Shown: piece after piece, positions 33,405 to 64,000 of the stretch
Layout of the letters: every line of letters begins with the position of its first letter
Position numbering within the stretch: the first letter of the stretch is position 1
DNA from: Cristatella mucedo
Lineage: Eukaryota; Bryozoa; Phylactolaemata; Cristatellidae
DNA length: 64,000 nt
NCBI GenBank assembly: GCA_009760855.2
Contig: WPIO01000097.1
Span: 680,001 to 744,000, forward strand
Direction: 5' to 3'
The notes under the pieces: model-generated
Told to the model about the DNA's origin: nothing
Seen by the model: only the letters and a program-made list of their open reading frames with translations
Database searches by the model: none
Position numbers and translations under genes: made by a program

Positions 33405-33861
33405 CTCTAGGAAGTCCAGCCGACCGTCGGAGATCGGTGAACTATTTAGCAGGCTAGAGTTTCGTTTGTTATCGGAATTAACCAGACAAATCGCTCCACC
33501 AACTGGATTCCTAAATTCGCGAAATCAAAGAAAGCTAATACTGCTATTTAGCGCCCGAAAGCTGAAGTAGCAGTAGGCTCTGCCAAACTTCGAGGTTCTG
33601 AAGAGTCCCCTGGTGGTTTTGTCCGAATTAGAAAGCAGTGCTCAGTCGAACTTGGACAAATTAAAAACTAGGTTTGCATTAGCATTGAATGAGAAGAAGC
33701 TCCCCAAGTATTTTAATTGGCATCGAGAGGCAGTCGAGCAGCATGCGGACGAGCCTTTTCAGGAGTGCATAGCGATCCTTAACTCATGTTCGCCACAAGC
33801 GTTAAACGCATCGTACATTAACATGTCGGTTAACCCAACCAGCAATCTGTTGGGTAGTTAG
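33405..33861 (+). other. unassigned short ORFs, possible lineage-specific or TE gene
   Basis: Two neighbouring frames are open. One is basic, from 33413 (KSSRPSEIGELFSRLEFRLL), with a pyrimidine-rich 'gtccctctag' before it. The second, 33613-33861 (82 codons from ATG), encodes NLDKLKTRFALALNEKKLPK and an acidic HADEPFQECI segment, which faintly recalls retroelement Gag-like or matrix helices. No domain can be named, and both are short enough to be chance. Confidence 0.25.
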
Positions 33862-34439
33862 TTATACGAGACTACAACGAGGCCTGAGCTTTGGAGTGGT
33901 CTAATGACGTCGGCAGTATTGAGCTTACTACCTCATATCAACTGTGTCAAGAGCTTTAAGGTGGCCATTGTATAATTCATTTGTATTTGTGGAGCAGGTA
34001 CAGACCGTAGTAATTGCTTCATACGCTGAAATCAGACAACCGGATATTCGGCTTGAGAAGCCTCGTGATTTTAAGGGTACATGATTTAAATGTACTTGGA
34101 AATGGCTGTAGGTAACGCAATGTCTAGTACCTTAGCCTTGACTGGCGATGTCAGAGACGAGTTGGGTCATTCTCCCTGTGCCGGTTATAGCCACTGTGGA
34201 GCCCGTGACTGTTGTAACTTGCTTGAAGACTGCTACTGCACTCACTGTTGAGGTTATGGACTGGCGCCCTGATTCTGATGAAGCTGCTGCACCGCTTTGC
34301 ATCGGGCGGCTGATGTGGTGTTGGGCTACGAGTGCGGTTGCAAACTTCTCAAAACGAATGGCTATAAAAGCGACTTTCTCATAAGTTAAAGAAGCAAACC
34401 CTCGCCCTGTTCCAACGACCCTTCGCCAGATGGTCACAT

Positions 34440-34835
34440 CAGGTCCACAGTCGTTTGCCTACTTTCAGCTAATTAACATCGAAAACATTGGAGTTTGCTT
34501 ACAAATAAGGATACCACAGCCAAGCTAGTCAATGCATTTGTGACATCAAACGTTGACTTCTGTGACTGCTAGTTTAAATTTATGTGTACTAGCAGTCTTT
34601 AATAATAATAATACATTTGATAAAGCACCCTCAAGAACTCTCATCTCTGTCTATGTGCTTTACATGTGTCTTTCTGCATGTACAATAAATCGCTTACTGT
34701 TTCTGAAAAACTCGGCAGCTAGGCAGGCTTGTCTGTCCCTGCCATTATTACACCACTTCTCAAGACCTACACAGGCTCCCCATCAAGCAAAGTATCGAAT
34801 TCATGGTTCTGCCACATGCTTTTAGGTCCTTATAC
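34440..34835 (+). repeat. decayed LINE pieces with internal tail
   Basis: It contains a broken 'AYFQL.NI.' segment (34455-34560), a reversed shared tail (34600-34670: aataataatacatttgataaagc...) and a third block (KNSAARQACLSL...) from the LINE ORF. Mosaic and frameshifted. Confidence 0.65.
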
Positions 34836-35440
34836 TCGATACTATGGTCCTTGTGCTGATCTAGCCGATCGCTTCTCTCGATTCTTTGTGCAGAAGATAG
34901 ACAAGATCAGGGAATCCATCCCTGTGATGACAATCTCCCCACTAGAATGCTGTTCCTCGGTTCATGGCTGCACCTCAATGTCTGCATTTAAGCAGGTCAC
35001 TAGTAATCTAGTCCTAAAGTTTGTATCTCAATCAAAGAAGACAACAAGTCCTCTGGACCCTATTACCACTGTCATGCTCCTACGTTGCATTGATCTGCTG
35101 CTGCCATGCATAACTAACATAATTAATATGTCATTAGCATCAGGTCATGTCCCAGCACCTTTCAAAAAAGCTGTAGTCAGGCCTCTCCTCAAGAAAGCGA
35201 CACTAGACCAAGAGAACTTGAGCAACTACCGCCCAGTCTCCCTTCTCCACTCTACCATTCCTATCAAAGACACTGGAACGAGTCGTGGCAGACCAGCTGA
35301 ACTCATATCTTGAAACTTCAAACCTTGCTAGTAAGTTCCAGTCTGGCTTTAGAGCTGATCACTCCACAGAGTCAGCATTGCTTAGGGTGTACAACGACCT
35401 ACTTAGGAATGCAGACTTGGGTAGAGTATCTCTGCTATCA
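34836..35440 (+). mobile_element. LINE reverse transcriptase, N-terminal part, frameshifted
   Basis: Encodes the segment upstream of the RT core seen at 61479-62204: DLADRFSRFFVQKIDKIRES, VMLLRCIDLLLPCITNII, FKKAVVRPLLKKATLDQE, NYRPVSLL. A frameshift near 35250 is followed by [17 protein letters not shown], then the copy breaks off at ~35440. The flanking 35441-35705 is LINE C-terminal scrap and tail. Confidence 0.85.
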
Positions 35441-35705
35441 GAAGTCAAGACGGGATATTAAGTTCATTTGCTCCCAAAGCCTAGAACACTTTTGATTGAA
35501 GTCACGACACCCTCTGATTTGGCGACATAAGCTAAGAACCAGCATAAGCACCAGCTCCTGGCATTTGCTCCGTCCGTGTGCAATGCCTTTACAGTTCTCA
35601 TGCTGCTGACAGTGCACATTATCACGAAACAATCACCGCTTCTTTTCTAGCATAAGCAAAGTGCCCAGAGAGACTCAGTTAGTGTGCTACATACATTTAA
35701 TTCTA
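35441..35705 (+). repeat. LINE C-terminal scrap and 3' tail
   Basis: It opens at 'tcagaagtcaagacgg' and passes 'cacgaaacaatcaccgcttc' to a tail 'gtgcccagagagactcag' with a terminal ATTATT. It ends 190 bp from the PALS1 stop, and its minus-strand ATTAAA (~35695-35700) could serve PALS1 polyadenylation. Confidence 0.5.
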
Positions 35706-35894
35706 TTATTAAAAAAATACTACGCATATACAGGCACACGTCAACATACAGTACAGCTTGCACGGTGAGTATGGCCAGCGTTTGGTTTGCATTCGTAAAT
35801 GTACATGCCTGTGAATCCCAATGAGACTTCAATAAAGGAAGCAGATACCGGATGTCTGGATGAATCAACTGAAGGTCAGCACATGCTCGGAAAG

Positions 35895-57688
<21,794 letters not shown>

Positions 57689-58150
57689 CTGGCAGTAGGG
57701 AGGAGGAGGAGGAGGCTAAAAATGATCGTTGACCACCACATCCCCATTCGATTCAATAGCCAACTTTTGGGCACACCCTGAAGCGAGGGTGACACACATG
57801 ATAGACCAGTGTGGACTGGAGGCTCTGGAATTTAATACAGCAAGGTCCCAGGTTATGGACGCCTCTGGCTATGAACAATCTGGGTTACAAACACCGGGTT
57901 GGTGAATAAATGCGATTATGAACCCAGTTCCGGATTACGACCCGAACCCAAAGGACAAAAAGCTTCTAAAGTATTGGGGAGTAATAAAGCCTTTCGTAGA
58001 ACAGCTGTCACCGGTTTCCAAAAAGCAGCGGAAGGCAAAATAATTCATAGCAATTTATTAGGTGCTAAACTGACCCACAAAGGTGCTAACAATGTGCCAT
58101 TTAGTAAGATGATTTTGTCACCTCATGTGTCTAGCCGCAGAAGAACCTTC
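57689..58150. other. PALS1 upstream intron or 5' flank
   Basis: No further PALS1 exon recognised. Text such as 'ctggttacaaacaccgggtt' recurs at 58365-58390, suggesting a short unnamed repeat. Confidence 0.4.
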
Positions 58151-58210
58151 AATGACTATCGCCATTCCTTGCAGTTGGCAATAAAGGATTGCCTACTGAA
58201 TGATTCGACA
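58150..58210 (-). repeat. family C SINE scrap
   Basis: 'cgccattccttgcagttggcaataaaggattgcc' matches the body of family C; the head is lost. Confidence 0.6.
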
Positions 58211-58519
58211 TCATAAGATACGGATTTGGATAGGGTAAAATCTCTGCAAATGAATAAACAGCATTTGAAACGTCGATATTCTTTCCTATTTTATTTTGCA
58301 GGACAATTTTTGGGGCAAATAATTTTTTCCCCCTATAGTACCCTATGGAAAATCCCATTTACGGTTACAAACGACCCAGGTTACAAACCTAATCTGTTCT
58401 GGACCAGGAACCCAGTCCGGTAATGGATTAGGTTCTTATCAATTGGAACCCCACTGTACACACATTGATATTCAGCATGAGGTAAGTGTACTCTGCATTG
58501 AGGATATCTGAGCTACCAT

Positions 58520-58710
58520 TAAAAACTACCTACCCCTTACAGCATTTGCCCTACAGTTTGAATCGTCCTTTATGTGTTCGTATATTATAAAACTTAAGTG
58601 AGCAAGGGCAAGAAACACATGTTATTTTATAGCACCCCAGTGGAATTGTCTTTTTTCCTGTGTGTTACCTGTGCATGATTGTGAGCATGTTACTAAATAT
58701 CGGTCCTACT
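58520..58710 (+). repeat. LINE 3' segment, matching 55170-55335
   Basis: Closely similar to the tail of the LINE at 54898-55520: 'gaatcgtcctttatgtg', 'ttttcctgtgtgt.acctgtgcat.attgtgagcatgtta'. Confidence 0.8.
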
Positions 58711-58759
58711 AACTGAAAGCCGTGGGTGTCTTCTTTCGTGCTCTTGCATTCTGGGTATG

Positions 58760-59725
58760 CATAGCACTAATTAGCTAAGCACTGCAAATCGCGATTGCAC
58801 ACTGGGCTTAAGATATTCATGTTTAAAGCTTTAAATACTAGGGGTTGGTTCAAAAGGTTTATGGTAGCCCCTTAGGCTGTGAACTCAAAATATACGAGTT
58901 GGGTCAGTCAATATACAACAATGACAATTTCGTTATACATTTAACTACCAATTTACATTGATCTTCGAGCTTGCCCGCGCCAGCCAATGATAGGAGAGGC
59001 AGATGATGGAGCGGGCACGCATGGCAGTAATAAACTGCTGGCATGGTGATCAGCCGGATGACTTGCTCAAGATTAATAGCAGCTCCCGAGTTATGCTTAT
59101 TAGGAGCCTGTTTGTCATAATCTATGACTTAAATCTTACACACGGTAATCTGAACTGACCTCGAATGAGTTAAGTCATGCCTCCAATACTGAACAGAAGT
59201 GAGCCTCTTGCGCCGACGAGTGATAACAGTCAGACAGCACGCCGATATTATAGAGGCAGAGGCAATATTGATTGCTTGCACTCTGCAATGATCGGCATAA
59301 GCCACGTTTTGTAAAAAGCTTCTAGCCGTTACACCGTGTTTGCACCAATGATCCTGTAGCTCCTCTTCATATGCCTTGGTCTTGTATAGGTTCCTTGCCA
59401 CTCAAAAGCGCAGCATTTACCAAGAGGTGATCTTTTAGTAATAGCACAGTCACACCATTGCCTGAGCTTATATTGTGTGTTACTGAGATCGTCGAATGAT
59501 TTGGTGTGAGGCTGCAGTCTCACTTCAGCTGCGTGCGCACAAGCTATATCCCCTCACAATATGGAATCGGGGTCTTGACTTTCTTTGGCATCAACGGTTA
59601 AAAGAGACTTGGATTTACAGGTACAAAGGCTCAGTGCATAACAGTAGGCTACACCAACACCCATCCTGATCACACGCAAGTTACATTCATATTTATTCTA
59701 AATAAGGTCGACGTATTTCCAGGAT
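58760..59725. other. unrecognised, with a frameshifted minus-strand frame
   Basis: Two overlapping minus-strand frames (59129-59401 and 59329-59523) read as protein-like (KTKAYEEELQDHWCKHGVTA; KRSPLGKCCAFEWQGTY) and might be one decayed transposon protein. No family named. Confidence 0.3.
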
Positions 59726-59727
59726 CA

Positions 59728-60287
59728 TAGGTCCCACACTGGCTTCCAAGTTTCTACTCACCCCTAAGCACACAATTTTTTACTTAGGAACATGATTCGC
59801 CTTGGATCTATGTAGCAGTTTTTAAAAAGCACAAAAAGCTAGGAAATATAGTTATATGTAATTTATTGGGTCCAATCGATATAATTTTGAGGCACCGTGA
59901 TCTTTGATAACTTTACACAATCGTCCCTGCATTGAATCCACCAGCTTCCGACATGTTTCTGGAAGAATTGAAGGTCAGCAATCCATTAAAACCTCAAAGA
60001 GCTCGTCGGGTTTACTGAGCCGGATTAACCACTACATCAGAGAGCTTTGGATCGTTGTCATGCAGCCAGCTGATATCGAGCCCGTGAAGAGCGTAAGCAG
60101 ATGGCAAGCTAATATTCTGCACAATGTCGAGATGGACATCCTGATTCATGATTCCTTGAATCCTGTGCAGATGCATAACACGTTTAGAAGCAACACCACA
60201 CCAATACACTTCTACCACCAGATTTCACGGCCTTTTGCAGACAACCGGCCGTGTACGATTCACCTATTCGCTCACGAACGTACAATA
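59728..60287 (-). mobile_element. Tc1-like transposon remnant (C-terminal half)
   Basis: The minus strand encodes LQKAVKSGGRSVLVWCCF, then the block HRIQGIMNQDVH and LHDNDPKLS (counterpart of QDNDPKHT), then KPDELFEVLMDC and ETCRKLVDSMQ. Its 3' flank aligns with 37200-37390, so it is the same Tc1 family as the element at 36575. It is cut off at 60287 by the LINE tail. Confidence 0.85.
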
Positions 60288-62578
60288 ATAATAACAATAA
60301 TATTTCACTTGATAAAGCGCACTCTGAGAACTTAATCTCTCTCTCTAGGCGAATTACATTTGCTGCAAAGTGAAATGCAATTGAATGGTAAGTAAAATCA
60401 TGCTTGAAAAACAAACGAAATGAATAATATGGTTAGGGGTGACATGCACAGGGTCAGCATGCAAATGTGGTTAGTGGCAGCATGCACAGTGTCAGCACGA
60501 ATAAGCACATCAAGGACGAATCACAGGGACCCACTAAATGCTGTCCTAAATAGGTGTTTTTAGGTTCCTTTTAAATGTGGTCAGGTCAGGGGATGTTCTG
60601 ACGCAGGTCGGGAAGGAGTTCCAGGCTTTGGGAGCATATGAACTAAATGCACGGTCTCCAAAGGATTTAAGGTTTGTATGAGGTATTTCTAGACTGTTGG
60701 ATTCCGAAGAGCGGGTGGTACGATGCTTAGCCTGATGGGGTAGTATATCTGACAGATAGGCTGGAGCCATAGAATGAAGGGACCTAAAAGTGAGCGACAA
60801 AACCTTGAAGTCAATCCGTTGCTTGACTGGTAGCCAGTGCAGGTCGGCGAGAAGTGGAGTAATGTGGCAACTGCGACGCTCACGACAGACAAGCCTAGCT
60901 GCAGAGTTTTGCACCAGCTGCAATCGCCTGATTGCACATGCTGGTAGGCCAGTAAGCAGTGAGTTGCAGAAGTCGAGACGGGATGTCACGAATGCATGGA
61001 CCAAATTAGATGTGGTATCTTTATCTAAACAAGCCCGAATTTTAGCAATGTTATGAAGCTGAAAATAGGTGGATTTGACTGTGGAGCTGATATGGTCGTC
61101 TAACGAGAGGTCGCTTTGGAATATGACACCTAGATTTCAAGCTGATTCAACTGGAGATATGCTGGCAGAGCCAATTTTGAGAGTCAGCCTGTCCAATCTC
61201 TGGATCACACTGGGTTTACCCATAACTAGTAAGTTAGTTTTATCATCGTTAAGTTTTAGAAAATTTGCTGCCATCCATGTGCGGATGTCACCAATGCATG
61301 CAGCTAGTGAGTTTAGAGAATTTGAGGTGCTCGAAGGCTGGGAGGGATCAAAGCAAAGGTACAACTGAGTGTCATCCGCATAGAAGTGAAAGCCTAGATT
61401 GTGCTTGGCAATCACATCAGCAAGAGGCAGAGTACAAACCGTGAAAAGAACTGGACCTAGTACTGAGCCCTGAGGCACTCAATATTTCAGAGGTACTTCA
61501 GATGATCTTTGTCCATTCACGTCAATACTCTGGAGTCTCCCACTGAGATAGGACCCGAACCACTGCAGAGCAGTGCCAGTGATGCCCAGGCGAGATGAGA
61601 GGAGCTCTAGAAGAACTTTGTGATCGATGGTATCAAAAGCTGCCGAAAGATCGAGCAAAACAAGAAGAGACACTCTACCCATGTCTGCATTCCTAAGTAG
61701 GTCGTTGTATACCCGAAGCAATGCTGACTCTGTGGAGTGATTAGCTCTAAAGCCAGACTGAAACTCACTAGCAAGGTGTGAGGTTTCGATATACGAGTTC
61801 AGCTGGTCCGCCACGACCCGTTCGAGTGTCTTTGATAGGAATGGTAGGAGGGAAACTGGGCGGTAGTTAATCAAGTTCTCTTGGTCAAGTGTAGCTTTCT
61901 TGAGAAGTGGCCTGACTACAGCTTTTTTGAAAGGTGCTGGGACATGACCTGAGGCTAATGACATATTAATGATGTTAGTTATGCATGGCAGCAGTAGATC
62001 AATGCAACGTAGGAGCATGACAGTGGGAATAGGGTTCAGAGGACTTGTTGTCTTCTTTGATTGAGATACGAACTTTAGTACTAGATCACTAGTGACCTGC
62101 TTAAATGCAAACATTGAGGTGCAGTCAGGAACCGAGGAACCGCATTCTAGTGGGGAGGTTGTCATCGCAGGGATGGATTCCCTGATCTTGTCTATCTTCT
62201 GCACAAAGAATCAAGAGAAGCGATCGGCTAGATCATCATTAGGATCATCAGGTAAGGAGCTAATCTGGGAACGGTTGAGGAGATGGTTTATTGTCGACAT
62301 CAGCATTTTTGGATTGTGCATCTGTGATTCAACAATGTTTTTATAGAAGCTAGACTTGGCCTTTGCTAGGATCGATTGGTACGACCTACAGTAGTCTTCA
62401 TATGCCTGTCGATTGACAGTTAGTCCGGATCTTCTGTATGCTTTTTCAAGCTTTCGTTTAGTAGACTTGGCTAGTTTAATGCCTGAGGTAAACCATAGGC
62501 CGTCTGGGCGGGGGCGCACAGTGCGCTTTGCCAGAGGGGCAAACTCGTCGAGCTCTATATAACTACATACCATATGCA
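60288..62578 (-). mobile_element. 2.3-kb 5'-truncated CR1/L2-type LINE with reverse transcriptase
   Basis: The longest LINE copy. Minus strand, 5' to 3': EN-RT linker (LWFTSGIKLAKSTKRKLEKA), FVQKIDKIRESIP region, [68 protein letters not shown], and the C-terminus to TTFKRNLKT. The 3' UTR and (TTA)n tail end at ~60288. Inactivating changes: TGA near 62208 before FFVQKID, TGA near 61479 in place of the glycine before VPQGSV, and further damage near 61070-61140. The endonuclease is missing. It matches 2193-3712 closely, so both copies are fairly young. Confidence 0.92.
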
Positions 62579-62989
62579 CACTTAATGTCTCGTAGTCGTA
62601 AACATATTATTCATAGGGCATATAATTTAATACAGGGAGCATCAATGGTTTTTTAACACCCCCATACATCACGGCAGAGAGTTCGTCAACCTTTTATAGG
62701 GGCCTTACGGAAGCTGCACTGATCCACAGATGGCTGCACATCTCACAGGAGATAGCAACGTCGAGGATGCTCCACATAACCTAAGGTGTGAGCTAGTAGC
62801 ATTGCAAGAGAAGGCGAAAATGGAGCATCAGGTCAGCTAGGTATGAAGGATCGAATCAGAGGTGCCTTACGGTCCGAGTTAGAATTCTGATCTGCATCCA
62901 TTGGTCAACCGTGAGCTGTCACAGCCCTTTTACCAAATGAGATATAAGTAGCTTCCCGACGAGAGATAATACACAGAAATCCTTAAAAA

Positions 62990-63485
62990 TTATAATAATA
63001 AATCTACATAGCCCTTCAAAGAACTACATCTATTTCTAGGCACTTTACATGTACTGTAAAGTATGCCAATTTTGTTAGTGATATACAGCATGCAATGCGT
63101 CAGCAGGCATAAGCACAAAAGAAAATTCACATGAACCAAGCACATGCTGTAAGTAGCACAAGCGTTTTAAGCTTCGTTTTAAACGAATGTCGTGACTTCA
63201 GTCGGCAGTGAGTTCTAGACTTTCGGAGCTTACGAACCGAAGGCACGGCGGCTAAATTATTTGAGGTTGGTCAGAGGCACACCTACACGACTTGTCTGAC
63301 GAGTGGTGCGATCCTTGGCCTGATTGGGAAGTAACGAGTGCGCAGAGGTAAGATGCAAAAAGCGAATTATGGAACCTAAAATGTGACAATACCGTAAATT
63401 CAGTATGCTGCTTGATAGAGCGTCAGTTCAGGTCGTCGAGTAGTGGTGTAATTCGGCAATAGTAAGGCTCACGACAGAAAATGAG
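62990..63485 (-). repeat. degenerate LINE 3' fragment
   Basis: Starts at 'attataataataaatctac' with 'tctatttctaggcactttacatg'. It then covers antisense C-terminal ORF blocks, including 'tgagttctagactttcggagcttacgaa' (WN.L...SYAPK equivalent). Confidence 0.75.
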
Positions 63486-64000
63486 GATATAGCTGAGTTA
63501 GATGGATGATAACCTAACCATGTCACTGCAAACCACGATTCTGGGATCTTTTAAAACCTCCAAATATTCGCGACAGGGTCCGATTTTTGCAGTGCCAAAA
63601 AAGCCACTGGTTTGCACGCCAACAAATAGCTTAAATTGATCAGCTAGCTGTCGGCGACCCAATACGAAAATAACGACAATAAAATAGGCCAACCAAGCAT
63701 ACCACATTAGGTTCTCTACCAGAATTTAACGATCGTCATTATATAAACATTGAGAAGTTATGTAGCGCTGTATCTCAAGCTCAATCCGCGAGCATTGGGC
63801 ATAAAAGGAAACCGTGAGTGGTTCATCGAGCGATGCAAAAAAGCAGCCGAGGCAACCGACGCCAACAATTGACCCAGATCACAGAATAATATCTTTCCAT
63901 AAGCAGTTTCAGAGCCAAAATATTAATCTACTTGCCATTTGGGAATGGTGCCAGTCCACCGGCACGGGTAGCAAGCATCCGCTGCCTCCTTAAGCACAGT
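63486..64000. other. window end, nothing firmly recognised
   Basis: The minus strand from 64000 reads LRRQRMLATRAGGLAPFPN before a gcaagt sequence. It would be phase-compatible with PALS1 L27N only through a GC donor, so it is not called as an exon. Confidence 0.3.

Noticed and set aside
34132-34437. Overlapping open frames on both strands (101 and 78 codons)
   Set aside because: No homology, no splice signals or repeat context; probably chance.
63900-64000. Minus-strand candidate PALS1 N-terminal exon before a gcaagt sequence
   Set aside because: Needs a second GC donor, lacks L27 character, and the exon at 57569-57688 already fits that position.

Overview
The window is animal (metazoan) nuclear DNA. 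It holds intron-rich genes with GT-AG splice sites, tRNA-derived SINEs, a CR1/L2-type LINE, Tc1-like DNA transposons and many dinucleotide microsatellites. I see no bacterial operons, no CRISPR array and no standalone rRNA or tRNA gene. The mix of MED1 carrying LXXLL receptor boxes and a PALS1-type polarity MAGUK points to an animal. The TE complement looks invertebrate-like, but I cannot name a phylum.

Three conserved genes can be rebuilt exon by exon, with phases that agree at the junctions. (1) RFC5, plus strand, 1543-9733: nine exons encode all but about the first 40 residues of the clamp-loader subunit. (2) MED1, minus strand, 26987 down to 10566: twelve coding exons encode about 1,806 residues. 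The last is a 3.86-kb exon that carries the whole disordered C-terminal half. One intron (15446-15600) is GC-AG. (3) PALS1 (MPP5/Stardust type), minus strand, 57688 down to 35895: fourteen exons cover L27N, L27C, PDZ, SH3 and guanylate-kinase domains; the N-terminal ~120 residues are upstream or were not found. RFC5 and MED1 converge with only 832 bp between stop codons. MED1 and PALS1 lie in tandem about 8.9 kb apart.

Layout: 1-1542 is RFC5 intron or flank with a LINE tail; 1.5-9.7 kb RFC5, with a chimeric LINE in intron 2; 10.6-27.0 kb MED1, with SINEs, LINE relics and a duplicated unknown repeat in its introns; 27.0-27.5 kb a CpG-rich likely MED1 promoter; 27.5-35.9 kb intergenic repeats with two short unassigned ORFs; 35.9-57.7 kb PALS1, whose 9.7-kb intron (40588-50255) houses a 1.5-kb Tc1 element and an unusual ~830-bp terminal-inverted-repeat element; 57.7-64 kb mostly a Tc1 relic, a 2.3-kb reverse-transcriptase LINE and degenerate LINE pieces.

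The most unusual item is the TIR element at 43714-44543. Its minus-strand reading frame, now interrupted by one frameshift, encodes a small basic protein with AT-hook-like motifs and a textbook PCNA-binding PIP box. A second theme is that the LINE and a tRNA-SINE family share the same 3' tail, which can fold as a stem-loop; this is the pattern expected when a LINE mobilises a SINE.
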